Below, piece by piece: positions 1 to 8,410 of a DNA stretch of 64,000 nt. The stretch's first letter is position 1, and each line of letters starts with the position of its first letter. The DNA comes from Pseudorhizobium flavum (lineage in GTDB: Bacteria; Pseudomonadota; Alphaproteobacteria; Rhizobiales; Rhizobiaceae), in the NCBI RefSeq assembly GCF_902502825.2, contig NZ_LR723670.1:3592501-3656500 (forward strand). Direction: 5' to 3'. A model generated the notes under the pieces. The model was not told where the DNA came from, did not search any database, and saw nothing but the letters and a program-made list of their open reading frames with translations. A program made the translations under genes and the position numbers.

Positions 1-1
1 C

Positions 2-1309
2 GACGCAACGCGGAGCCGGATCGACAATGCCATTCTCCACTATCGCTACTGGATGGACGAGCCTGGCAACGATGTTCAGTGGTATTTCTCTGAGAACCAC
101 GCCCTGCTCTTCCACACCTCCGCTTATTTGGCCGGCCACCTGCTGCCCGAGGCAACCTTCGCCCGCTCGGGGCGGATCGGCCGGGAGCAGAGCCGGATCG
201 GCGCCGAAAGGGTCAGGGCCTGGCTCGACCACTTCGAGAAATGGGAAATGGCGGAATACAACTCCGCCCCCTACTTCCCGATCGATTTGAAGGGACTGAC
301 AGCCCTCGCCGCGCTTTCCCCGGATACCGACATCGCCGAGCGGGCGAAAGCCGGGATCATCCGTCTTTGCGAGGTCATTGCCCGCTCCGCTCATCACGGC
401 ATGGTCACGGCGGCACAGGGCCGGTCCTATGAGCATACGCTCTGCGCCGGACGGTCGCTGGAGCTTTCCGGTGTCGCGCGGCTTCTCTGGGGCAAAGGCT
501 GGTACGGCCGGCGGGTGCACGCCCTCCCGCAACTGGCGGTCTGCCTGCGCGATCACGGCCTGCAGGTTCCGGCCAATCTCGAGGCTATCGCCGATCACCA
601 GTACGCAGCGCACCAGGAGTGGCGCTTTGCCCAGGGCGAGAACCGCTTCGCCGCCCTCTACCATTACAAGGGCAAGCACTTCGCCATGGGGTCGGCGGTG
701 CATTACCGCTGGGGCGACTGGGGATATCAGGAGACAATCCTGCACTTGCGCCTCGGCGAAAGACCCGAGGCTGCGATCTGGATCAACCACCCCGGCGAGA
801 CGATCCAGTTCGGCTACGGCCGGCCATCCTATTGGGGTGGCTGCGGCACCGTTCCACGGGTCCAGCAGTATCGTGGGCTCGCGGTGCTCGACTTCAGGCT
901 GAAGCTGGAACAGCCTGATTTTACCCACGCCTGGTTCCCGCAGGCGGAGTTTGACGAGGTGCGGGCCAAAGGCCGCTCCGCGCTCGCGAGAAGCGGTGGA
1001 GGAGCAGTGTTCCTGAAGGGCAGCAGCGATCTGGTTCCTGTGGAAGAAGGTCCTTCCGCGGGAAGCGAGCTACGACAGCACGGTGCGAACACCCGCTGGA
1101 TCGTGCGCATTTGCGAAGCCGAGGACCTGCAGTCCGTCGAGAATCGTTTTTCTGCGCTGGCAGTGACGGAGGGGGCAGGCGATAGCTGGACAGTCGAGGA
1201 TCCGGAATACGGCCCTGTCCGCTTCCTGGCGGACGGCTCAGTGGAGGCGGAGGGCCGGCGACTGCTGCGAAGTGATTATACGGTCGCAGGCGACACCATT
1301 ATGATCTAA
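2..1309 (+). CDS. Uncharacterised hydrolase-like protein, 5' end outside the window
   Basis: The frame is open from base 2, so the gene begins upstream of the window; the first internal ATG is at 53. About 435 residues are visible, and I recognise no named family. Histidine- and tryptophan-rich blocks (SENHALLFHTSAYL, SAPYFPIDLKG, HYRWGDWGYQET) and evenly spaced helices resemble the alpha/alpha-barrel glycosidase or lyase folds, but this is only an impression. The last third looks beta-rich. It ends 51 bases before the sugar-binding protein start and is probably co-transcribed with the ABC importer. From context it may act on a sugar conjugate handled by this cluster. It does not show an obvious GH31 (classical sulfoquinovosidase) catalytic region in the visible part. 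Confidence 0.6.
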   Translation, partial: DATRSRIDNAILHYRYWMDEPGNDVQWYFSENHALLFHTSAYLAGHLLPEATFARSGRIGREQSRIGAERVRAWLDHFEKWEMAEYNSAPYFPIDLKGLTALAALSPDTDIAERAKAGIIRLCEVIARSAHHGMVTAAQGRSYEHTLCAGRSLELSGVARLLWGKGWYGRRVHALPQLAVCLRDHGLQVPANLEAIADHQYAAHQEWRFAQGENRFAALYHYKGKHFAMGSAVHYRWGDWGYQETILHLRLGERPEAAIWINHPGETIQFGYGRPSYWGGCGTVPRVQQYRGLAVLDFRLKLEQPDFTHAWFPQAEFDEVRAKGRSALARSGGGAVFLKGSSDLVPVEEGPSAGSELRQHGANTRWIVRICEAEDLQSVENRFSALAVTEGAGDSWTVEDPEYGPVRFLADGSVEAEGRRLLRSDYTVAGDTIMI

Positions 1310-1360
1310 CGCATGCTAACCGGACGGAAGGAGGCTCCGTCCACAAAGGGAGGAAATGAA

Positions 1361-2629
1361 ATGAAAACAACGTCGATGATCGCGGGGCTTGCCCTCGCAC
1401 TCCTGACATCCACGGCCGCAGTCGCCGGTGATGTCCGCGTCATGTGGTATTCCGACGGCGTCGAGGGTGAGGTCATGAAGGACCTCGTCGATCGCTTCAT
1501 GAAGGAGAACCCGGGGATCAACGTGATCCTCGACAATGTCGCCTACAGCGTCATCAAGGAGCAGCTGCCGGTGCAGTTGGAGGCCGGGAACGGCCCCGAT
1601 ATTGCCCGGGTCACCGCGATCAAGGACCTTGCCCGCCACTGGCTCGACCTGCGGCCGCTGGTGAAGGATCCTGCCTACTGGGACGAGAACTTCGGCGACA
1701 AGGCCGATTGGATGCGCCCGGATGGCTCCGACCAGATCTCCGGCTTCATGACCCAGCTGACGCTGACAGGTGGCTTCGCCAACAAGACGCTTTTCGATCA
1801 GGCGGGCGTCGAGGTCCCCGGACCTCAGGCGACCTGGGAGGAATGGGCGGAGGCGGCCAAGAAGGTGGCTGAAAGCCAGCAGGTCCCCTTCCCGATGGCG
1901 ATCGACCGTTCGGGGCACCGAATCACGGCTCCCATGCTTTCCTATGGAGCGAACTATATCGGTGCGGACGGGAAGCCTGCCCCGCTCGACCAGGGTGGCA
2001 AGGACTTCCTGAGCAAGTTCGTCGGCTGGACCGAAGACGGCACTTTTGCCAAGGACGTCTGGGTTTCGGCCGCGGGCAATACCTATCGCGCTGCAGCGGA
2101 TGACTTCATCAACGGCCAGCTCGCCTTCTACTATTCAGGCTCCTGGCAGGTCGCGAACCTGGCCACCAAGATCGGCGACGCCTTCGACTGGGTGGCAACC
2201 GGCAGTCCCTGCGGTCCCGCAGCCTGCACCGGCATGCCAGGCGGCGCGGCGCTCGTTGCTGTGAAGTACACGAAGAACCCGCAGGAGGTTGCGACCTTCA
2301 TGGACTGGATGGCGCGGGAGGAGATCGTCAAGGAGTTCTCCGAAAGGACACTCTTCCTGCCGGCCCACAAAGCGGTCGTGGAAAAGGGTGGCTTGAACTT
2401 CCAGACCGACAACGAGCAGGCCAAGGCCGCACTCGGAACATTTGTCGAGGCTTCCAAGGCAACCTCCGAGACGGCACTGAAGCTCCCCGCCTGGCGCTGG
2501 GCCGACACTGTCTATGCAGCCATCGTGACCCGTATCGGCCAGACGCTGGCGGGCGAACTTCCGATTGAGGATGCTTTCGCCCGCATCGACGCCGATGTTG
2601 CGCAGAAGGTGAAGGACAGCGGCCTCTAG
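1361..2629 (+). CDS. smoF: ABC transporter sugar-binding protein, SmoF-like
   Basis: This is a periplasmic extracellular solute-binding protein (family 1), 422 residues. The start at 1361 is chosen because GGGAGGA lies just upstream and a clean Sec signal peptide follows (MKTTSMIAGLALALLTSTAAVAG, cleavage near residue 23). An upstream in-frame ATG at 1313 would spoil the signal. The mature protein opens with DVRVMWYSDGVEGE and has the usual two-lobe layout. It heads an importer operon with two permeases and an ATPase. The operon converges on the desulfonation genes at 7-9.5 kb, so sulfoquinovose or sulfoquinovosyl glycerol is the inferred ligand. The symbol rests on that context plus general resemblance to SmoF; a related sugar ligand cannot be excluded. 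Confidence 0.72.
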   Translation: MKTTSMIAGLALALLTSTAAVAGDVRVMWYSDGVEGEVMKDLVDRFMKENPGINVILDNVAYSVIKEQLPVQLEAGNGPDIARVTAIKDLARHWLDLRPLVKDPAYWDENFGDKADWMRPDGSDQISGFMTQLTLTGGFANKTLFDQAGVEVPGPQATWEEWAEAAKKVAESQQVPFPMAIDRSGHRITAPMLSYGANYIGADGKPAPLDQGGKDFLSKFVGWTEDGTFAKDVWVSAAGNTYRAAADDFINGQLAFYYSGSWQVANLATKIGDAFDWVATGSPCGPAACTGMPGGAALVAVKYTKNPQEVATFMDWMAREEIVKEFSERTLFLPAHKAVVEKGGLNFQTDNEQAKAALGTFVEASKATSETALKLPAWRWADTVYAAIVTRIGQTLAGELPIEDAFARIDADVAQKVKDSGL

Positions 2630-2690
2630 CATCGCTGAAGCCCCTACAAGTGACGGCCCCTGTCTCTCAACACTGATGGGGCCTGAGCCA

Positions 2691-2716
2691 TCCTCCTCTC
2701 CCGCGGGAGAGGAGGA
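2691..2716 (+). repeat. Perfect 26-base palindrome between binding protein and permease
   Basis: Two 12-base arms (TCCTCCTCTCCC and its complement) meet around a central GC. A second hairpin, GGCCCC/GGGGCC at 2655-2660 and 2678-2683, lies just before it. There is no T-run, so it is not a classical terminator. Hairpins here commonly protect the 3' end of binding-protein mRNA, so that the binding protein is made in excess over the membrane parts. That role is inference. Confidence 0.6.
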
Positions 2717-2754
2717 CGTTAGGCCGCAGAGGTTAGGCGCGGAGAGGACAAGAT

Positions 2755-3777
2755 ATGAACAGCAGCAAGCGGTCCGCGCCGTCGCAGTTCGGCGCCATCA
2801 TGATGGCGCCGCTCAACGGTCTCATGACCCTTGCGGACATACCCTTGCGGGCACTGCAGAGGCTGACCGGAATAACGGGCATGGCAGCCTTCTTCCTGAT
2901 GCCGAACATGCTGATCTTCGGCATATTTGTGCTGCTGCCGCTCGCCATCAACTTCGTTTATTCCATGAGCGGAGGGACGGCGCTGTTCCTCTCGGAACGT
3001 AGTTTCGTGGGATTGGACCAGTACCAGCGCCTGTTTCAGTGCGGCTCCTACCTGGACCCGATGTCCTGCCAGGAAGACGCCTTCTGGACCGCAGTCGGGA
3101 ATACAGCGTGGTTCGTCCTGCTTCAGGTTACATTGATGATCCTGCTGGCTCTGGCTACGGCTTTGATCCTCAACCGCGATCTGCGTGCCCGCTCCTTCTG
3201 GCGGGCGGTCTTTTTCTTTCCTGTCCTTCTCTCGCCTGTGGTGGTCGGCCTGATCTGGAAGTGGATCCTGCAACGCCAGGGGCTGCTGAATTTCGCCCTG
3301 TTCGAACTCGGGATGGAGCCGCACAACTGGCTCACGGACCGCACCTGGGCCTTTGCCGCGGCGGTGGGCGTATCTATCTGGGCCCATATGGGCTTTTACG
3401 CGCTCATCCTGCTCGCGGGCCTGCAGGCAATTCCGAAGGACCTCTACGAGGCGGCCGAGATGGACGGAACGAAGCCTGCACGTGTCTTCTGGCGCATCAC
3501 GCTTCCGCTTCTGGCACCCAACCTCCTGGTCGTCGTGGTGCTGGCGCTCATCAAGGCGGTTCAGGTATTCGACGAGGTCTACGTCCTCACGGGCGGCGGC
3601 CCGGGTACGAGCACTCTCTACCTCACCCAATACATCTACGAGACCGGGTTCGCCTCTCAGTTGCGCAATCCGGGCCTTGCGGCCGCTGCCTCCATCCTGA
3701 TGGGGCTGGTTCTGGTGGTGCTGACGCTGATCCAACTCGGCATTGGCCGCCGTTCGGAGGCGAAGGGGAAAAGATGA
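2755..3777 (+). CDS. ABC sugar permease 1 (MalF-like)
   Basis: This is an inner-membrane permease of the CUT1 carbohydrate ABC family, 340 residues with six to seven hydrophobic segments. An unusually long N-terminal part precedes the first clear membrane helix near residues 40-65. The EAA loop that contacts the ATPase is recognisable as LYEAAEMDGTKPARVFWRITLPLL around residues 225-248. It starts with ATG after GAGAGGACA and overlaps the next permease gene at ATGA (3774-3777), so the two are translationally coupled. It should pair with the downstream permease to form the channel for the ligand delivered by the binding protein at 1361-2629. Confidence 0.9.
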   Translation: MNSSKRSAPSQFGAIMMAPLNGLMTLADIPLRALQRLTGITGMAAFFLMPNMLIFGIFVLLPLAINFVYSMSGGTALFLSERSFVGLDQYQRLFQCGSYLDPMSCQEDAFWTAVGNTAWFVLLQVTLMILLALATALILNRDLRARSFWRAVFFFPVLLSPVVVGLIWKWILQRQGLLNFALFELGMEPHNWLTDRTWAFAAAVGVSIWAHMGFYALILLAGLQAIPKDLYEAAEMDGTKPARVFWRITLPLLAPNLLVVVVLALIKAVQVFDEVYVLTGGGPGTSTLYLTQYIYETGFASQLRNPGLAAAASILMGLVLVVLTLIQLGIGRRSEAKGKR

Positions 3778-4841
3778 TGGGATCGGCGGCACGCTTCATC
3801 TTCCGGCGCAGGGGCACAAGCGGAACCGGCAAGGGCTGGCACTGGACGGACATCGTGACCTGGGTCTGGCTCGTCGGTGGACTGCTGGTCATGTTCGGTC
3901 CCGCAGTATGGCTGGCCTTTTCCTCTTTCAAGACGCCGGCGGCACTGGCCGAGTTCCCGCCCACGATCCTGCCCTACGTGACGCAACAGGTAACCGTCGA
4001 GGGTTACGACAAGCCACTTGCCCTCTATGAGGCAGCCATGCCGGATGGGAGCACCCGCGTGCTTGCCGAAGTCCGTCGCATCGGCATCGTCAGCCAGATG
4101 GTCGACCCGCAGGCGCCGGGAGAAATCATCAAGGTCAACATCGCCGACCGGAAACCGGTGCGCACAATGTCCCTTGCGACGGAGAACTACACGCAGCCGT
4201 TCGTGCAATTCGACTTCGTCCAGTATCTCTGGAATTCGGTCTTCGTCACCGTCACGGCGACACTGATCACCCTCGTCGTCAATTCCATGGCAGCTTTTGC
4301 GCTCTCGAAGTACGAGTTCCGCGGCCGTACGCTGGCGATGCTCGTGATCCTCGCGACCCTGATGGTACCGCTATCGGTGATCATGGTGCCGCTCTACTCG
4401 ATCATCTCGTCAATGGGGCTCTTCAACAACCTCTGGGGCGTGATCCTGCCAACGGTAGCGACGCCGACCGGCGTCTTCATCCTCCGGCAGTACATGCTGA
4501 CCATTCCGGACGAGCTGATCGATGCGGCCCGTATGGACAAGGCATCGGAATGGCAGATCTATTCGCGCATCGTCCTTCCGCTTGCCGCACCTGCGCTCGC
4601 CGTGCTCGCGATCTTTTCCGTCGTCTGGCGCTGGAACGACTTCCTCTGGCCGCTGATCGTTCTCTCTCGCCGGGAGCTCTACACGCTGCAGGTCGGCCTG
4701 AGCATTTATGCGGGCGAGCTGAACGTGCAGTGGCACTTCATCCTCGCGATGACTGTCGTGACGATGATCCCGGTCGTCCTGGTGTTCATCTTCCTGCAGC
4801 GCTTCATCACCACCGGCATCGCCGGTGCCGGACTGAAATAG
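3774..4841 (+). CDS. ABC sugar permease 2 (MalG-like)
   Basis: This is the second CUT1 permease, about 355 residues. The start is set at the ATG overlapping the previous stop (a second ATG follows at 3777); the long open frame upstream is the shadow of permease 1. A transmembrane helix near residues 23-45 is followed by an insert of roughly 90 residues rich in beta-type sequence ([16 protein letters not shown] to NYTQPFVQF) that should lie in the periplasm. Further membrane helices follow. The EAA loop appears as [25 protein letters not shown] near residues 243-267. The ATPase gene follows after 10 bases. Confidence 0.9.
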   Translation: MMGSAARFIFRRRGTSGTGKGWHWTDIVTWVWLVGGLLVMFGPAVWLAFSSFKTPAALAEFPPTILPYVTQQVTVEGYDKPLALYEAAMPDGSTRVLAEVRRIGIVSQMVDPQAPGEIIKVNIADRKPVRTMSLATENYTQPFVQFDFVQYLWNSVFVTVTATLITLVVNSMAAFALSKYEFRGRTLAMLVILATLMVPLSVIMVPLYSIISSMGLFNNLWGVILPTVATPTGVFILRQYMLTIPDELIDAARMDKASEWQIYSRIVLPLAAPALAVLAIFSVVWRWNDFLWPLIVLSRRELYTLQVGLSIYAGELNVQWHFILAMTVVTMIPVVLVFIFLQRFITTGIAGAGLK

Positions 4842-4851
4842 GGATTCACAA

Positions 4852-5964
4852 ATGGGCCAGATCAAGCTCACCAACATCAAGAAATCCTTCGGCGCCGTCG
4901 ATGTTCTGCATGACATCAACCTTCACATCGACGATGGCGAACTGGTCGTCTTCGTTGGCCCATCCGGGTGCGGAAAATCGACGCTCCTGCGGGTCATCGC
5001 AGGGCTTGAGCAGGTGAGTGGCGGGACACTTGAGATTGACGGGCGACGCGTCAACGACGTCACCGCCGCCGAGCGTGGCCTCGCCATGGTCTTCCAGTCC
5101 TACGCGCTTTACCCGCATATGACGGTACGGCAGAACCTCGCATTCGGCCTCGAGAATTCGAAGATGCCGAAGGCGGAGATCGCCGAGCGGATCACGGAAG
5201 CGGCCCGCATGCTGGAGATCGAGGCATACATGGATCGGCGGCCTGGCCAGCTTTCCGGCGGCCAGCGCCAGCGCGTCGCGATCGGACGTGCGATCGTTCG
5301 GCGTCCCGTGGCATTCCTGCTCGATGAGCCGCTCTCCAACCTTGATGCCGAGTTGCGGGTATCGACAAGAGCTGAACTGGCCGCCCTTCATGCACGTCTG
5401 TCCTCGACGATGATCTATGTCACGCATGATCAGGTGGAGGCGATGACGCTTGCAGACCGCATCGTCGTCATGCGGGCCGGCAGGATCGAACAGGTCGGCA
5501 CGCCGCTGGAACTCTACAACAAGCCGGCCAACCGTTTCGTCGCGGGTTTCATCGGCGCTCCGCACATGAACTTCCTGCGCGGCAAGATCCTGGAAACGGC
5601 CGGCAGTTCCGCGATTCTTTCCCTTGCCGGCGGGCATCGAATTGCACTGACGGCAGATGACGCCGGGCTGAAGGCGGGCCAAAAGGTGACGGTAGGTGTA
5701 CGCCCGCAGCATCTTGCTTTGAGCCGGGATCCAGCCAGCCCCAGAATGACGGTAAGGCTCGTGGAGGCGCTAGGGTCTGAAACGGTGATCCATGGTGATG
5801 TCCACGACGAGCGGCTCCTGGCGGTTCTGCCCGGGCAGCAGGTCTATCGAGCCGGAGACGAAGTTCCGCTCGACTTTGCTGCGGCGCCCCTGCACCTTTT
5901 CGATGAGCAGGATCTGCGGCTGTTGTCGACGAGGCCAACAAGGCAAAGTGGCGCAGCGGCCTGA
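4852..5964 (+). CDS. ABC importer ATPase (MalK/UgpC type)
   Basis: This is the cytoplasmic ATPase of the importer, 370 residues, a normal length for the MalK group. Walker A is GPSGCGKST near residues 37-45, the Q-loop is in [11 protein letters not shown], the signature is LSGGQRQR near 134-141, Walker B is [13 protein letters not shown], and the switch His is in VTHDQVEA. The C-terminal part (about 235-370) has the OB/TOBE-like regulatory fold typical of sugar importers. It closes the plus-strand transport operon and ends 6 bases from the convergent exporter gene, so little room remains for a terminator. Confidence 0.93.
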   Translation: MGQIKLTNIKKSFGAVDVLHDINLHIDDGELVVFVGPSGCGKSTLLRVIAGLEQVSGGTLEIDGRRVNDVTAAERGLAMVFQSYALYPHMTVRQNLAFGLENSKMPKAEIAERITEAARMLEIEAYMDRRPGQLSGGQRQRVAIGRAIVRRPVAFLLDEPLSNLDAELRVSTRAELAALHARLSSTMIYVTHDQVEAMTLADRIVVMRAGRIEQVGTPLELYNKPANRFVAGFIGAPHMNFLRGKILETAGSSAILSLAGGHRIALTADDAGLKAGQKVTVGVRPQHLALSRDPASPRMTVRLVEALGSETVIHGDVHDERLLAVLPGQQVYRAGDEVPLDFAAAPLHLFDEQDLRLLSTRPTRQSGAAA

Positions 5965-5970
5965 CGACAC

Positions 5971-6990
5971 TCAACTCCCGGATGGGTGCAGCAGCATCAG
6001 TGCCGATAGGGCCAGCCCGGCGAGGAAGAGCGTTTCCGCGACAAGCAAGCCGATCGCACGCCTGCCTACGCGGAAGATGGAGGCCAGCGAAGTCTTGACA
6101 CCGACAGCGGCGATTGCCGTCAGCAGCAGCCATTGCGAAAACACACCCGCCAACTGGCCCACGACCGGAGGGAACCCGATCAAGGAGTTGATCCCGGCCA
6201 GGACAATGAAGACGGCGAGAAAGCCCGGGAAAAGAACGGGCGACGGTCCGGTTGCGCGGCTGCCACTGAATGCGAGCGCCGTAAGCAACACCACGGGCGC
6301 AAGCATGCTGACACGGATGAGCTTGACGAACACGGCAGTCTCGCCGGCCGCGGGGCTGACGGAGAATCCGGCGCCTGCAACCTGAGCGACATCGTGGATG
6401 GTTGCTCCCAGGAATATACCCGTGGCGAGATCGGAGAGGCCGAGCAAGTCTGCAAGGATGGGATACAGGATCATGGCAATTGTCGACAGCATGGTGACGC
6501 CGATCACTACGAATGCCATCTCCCGCTCGGCCTCTTCGGAGCGCGACCGCCCAAGCACGGCTGCAATGGCCATCGCCGCCGACGCACCGCATATCGCGAC
6601 GGCACCTCCCGTCAAGGTCCCGAAACGCGCGTCCTGACCGAAGAGACGGGACGAAAGCAGGCCGAAGGCAACCGTTGCTGCCACCGCGGCTATCACGAGG
6701 AGAATCAGGCCGAATCCCAGATCACCGATCAGCGCGGCGCTGATGCGAAGCCCGAGCAGCGCCACCCCCGCCCGCAGAAGGTTGCGCGAGGCAAAATCCA
6801 GCCCCGCGGTAGTCCGGGGATCATCCGACAGGAAGTGAAGGGCGAGGCCGATCAGGATCGCCAGCAGCATCGCTGGCGCATCGTAATGCTCGGAGAGAAA
6901 CGCGGCGGCGAGCGCGACCAGAATGGAAACCGCAACGCCACGGAAATACCTGCGCCAGGCGTCATGGACGCCAGCCACGAACAGGGCCAA
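5971..6990 (-). CDS. YeiH/UPF0324 family membrane protein, probable sulfite/sulfate exporter
   Basis: This is a polytopic inner-membrane protein of the YeiH (UPF0324) family with about ten hydrophobic segments and the family's glycine-rich blocks GGAVAICGASAAMA and GATIHDVAQVAGAG. A longer frame begins with ATG at 7038 but would overlap the flavin reductase by 46 bases. The TTG at 6990 is preceded eight bases upstream by AGGAAGG and removes the overlap, so I prefer it (339 residues). It is the last gene of the smoC-smoB-smoA operon. Since that pathway releases sulfite inside the cell, export of sulfite or sulfate is a natural role, but this is inferred from position and the family's putative annotation. 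Confidence 0.82.
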   Translation of the reverse strand: MALFVAGVHDAWRRYFRGVAVSILVALAAAFLSEHYDAPAMLLAILIGLALHFLSDDPRTTAGLDFASRNLLRAGVALLGLRISAALIGDLGFGLILLVIAAVAATVAFGLLSSRLFGQDARFGTLTGGAVAICGASAAMAIAAVLGRSRSEEAEREMAFVVIGVTMLSTIAMILYPILADLLGLSDLATGIFLGATIHDVAQVAGAGFSVSPAAGETAVFVKLIRVSMLAPVVLLTALAFSGSRATGPSPVLFPGFLAVFIVLAGINSLIGFPPVVGQLAGVFSQWLLLTAIAAVGVKTSLASIFRVGRRAIGLLVAETLFLAGLALSALMLLHPSGS

Positions 6991-6992
6991 TC

Positions 6993-7517
6993 TCAGTTCC
7001 TTCCTGCGAAACGACCAAGCATGCCGCGGGAGTAGCAAAGGGGCTCCCCATCCCGCAAGGCAACTCGCAGCACGCGCCCGAGAATAAGGCTATGGTCTCC
7101 GGCATCGTGCGTGGCGGAACGCCGGCATTCGAACCGCGCGAGGGTATCACACAGGGTGGGAACCCGTTCTTCACTTGTCGTCCATGGAAGGCCGGCGAAA
7201 CCCGCCCCACCACGCGAAAATGCCTGACACAGGTGATCCTGTTCGGCCCCCAGGACATGAATGGCGAAATGAACCGCCTGCTGAAAGGAACCATGCTTCG
7301 AGGAACTCTTCGCGGGCGACCACAACACCAGCGGGGGCTCAAGCGACACCGATGTGAAGCTGTTCACGGTCATGCCAATGGGCCCCTGGTCAGTCATGGC
7401 GGTGACCACGGTGATGCCTGTAGTGAAACTGCCGAGTGCATCTCGGTAGGCGCGCTCGTTGCCGCGTTCCGGTACGAACAGCCTTTCGGGACTGCAGGGG
7501 GATGCGATCGCGCCCAT
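6993..7517 (-). CDS. smoA: NAD(P)H-dependent FMN reductase, SmoA-like
   Basis: This is a flavin reductase-like domain protein (HpaC/RutF type), about 174 residues. It supplies reduced FMN to the partner monooxygenase. Family features are FTTGITVVTA and MTVNSFTSVSLEPPLVLWSP near the N terminus and FAGLPW in the middle. The start is ATG at 7517, which shares its A with the stop of the upstream aldo-keto reductase gene (TGATG), indicating translational coupling. A longer frame to 7562 exists but runs into that gene. The order monooxygenase, aldo-keto reductase, flavin reductase points to the sulfo-SMO pathway. Confidence 0.85.
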   Translation of the reverse strand: MGAIASPCSPERLFVPERGNERAYRDALGSFTTGITVVTAMTDQGPIGMTVNSFTSVSLEPPLVLWSPAKSSSKHGSFQQAVHFAIHVLGAEQDHLCQAFSRGGAGFAGLPWTTSEERVPTLCDTLARFECRRSATHDAGDHSLILGRVLRVALRDGEPLCYSRGMLGRFAGRN

Positions 7518-8410
7518 CACGGCACCTCCCGGCCAAGTGCCAGACTGTAGAGTTCGAACCATGTCTGCCGATCCAGCACCACCCTGCTTGCCTCCGCGAG
7601 GCTTCCGATACGCTGTGGATTGTTCGTTCCCAAAATCGGGAGGATCTTCGCAGGATGGCGCAGAAGCCAGGCTACCGCGACCGCTCCCGGCTCGACCTCC
7701 TGCTCCGAACCGATCCGCTGCAATGCGGCCAGAAGCTCAGGATTTCTACCAGCCAGCAACGCGCCCCCGCCGAGCGGTGACCACGCCATGACCGGAATCG
7801 TTCGCTCGTAGAGGAAGGCAAGATCACCATTGGTGAAGGCTTCAGCGGCCAGGAGGCTCATCTCGATTTGATTGGTAATCAGCGTCGATTCCATGGACGA
7901 TTGCAGAAGCGAGAAATCCCATGGCCGGAAGTTTGACACGCCCACGGCTCGGACCTTACCCGATTGCACGAGCGCATCGAGTGCCGCACCCGTCTCGTCG
8001 GGATCGAGAAGAGGATCGGGCCGGTGGAGGAGGAACAGGTCGAGGTAGTCCGTTGCCAGATCACGAAGAGAGGCTTCGACGGAAGCGTTGATGTGATCTG
8101 CGCTGGTATCGTAATGCTTCACCCGAGCCGCTGCATGACGTCCGAATGGACCTATTATCCCGCATTTGCTGACAATCTCGATTCTGTCGCGCAGACCTGG
8201 CGCCGTTTTCAGCGCAGCGCCGAGAATGGCCTCGGCTTGATAGCCGCCGTAGATATCCGCCTGATCCATGGTCGTGATCCCCTGTTCGAGACAGGCTTCG
8301 ACTTTGGCTATGACATGAGCGGGTGACGTCTCAGGATCATCTCCCAGGCGCCACATCCCGTAGACGATCCGGCTGACCTCCAGCTCCGGAGAAAGCGTTA
8401 TGCGTTCCAT
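7517..8410 (-). CDS. smoB: Aldo-keto reductase, SmoB-like (6-oxo-glucose reductase)
   Basis: This is a TIM-barrel aldo-keto reductase of 297 residues. The catalytic Tyr is in the segment around TTMDQADIYGGY, with the usual Asp; LLLHRPDPLLD and GVSNFRPWDFSLLQ are family blocks, and the cofactor end is near GTNNPQRI. The start at 8410 shares its A with the stop of the monooxygenase gene (TGATG); the longer frame upstream is a shadow. In the sulfo-SMO pathway this enzyme reduces the 6-dehydroglucose left after desulfonation to glucose with NAD(P)H. The assignment depends on family plus its position between the monooxygenase and flavin reductase. Confidence 0.85.
   Translation of the reverse strand: MERITLSPELEVSRIVYGMWRLGDDPETSPAHVIAKVEACLEQGITTMDQADIYGGYQAEAILGAALKTAPGLRDRIEIVSKCGIIGPFGRHAAARVKHYDTSADHINASVEASLRDLATDYLDLFLLHRPDPLLDPDETGAALDALVQSGKVRAVGVSNFRPWDFSLLQSSMESTLITNQIEMSLLAAEAFTNGDLAFLYERTIPVMAWSPLGGGALLAGRNPELLAALQRIGSEQEVEPGAVAVAWLLRHPAKILPILGTNNPQRIGSLAEASRVVLDRQTWFELYSLALGREVP

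Noticed and set aside
3039..3773. N-terminal extension of permease 2
   Set aside because: The extension lies in another frame of permease 1; the true start overlaps the permease 1 stop.
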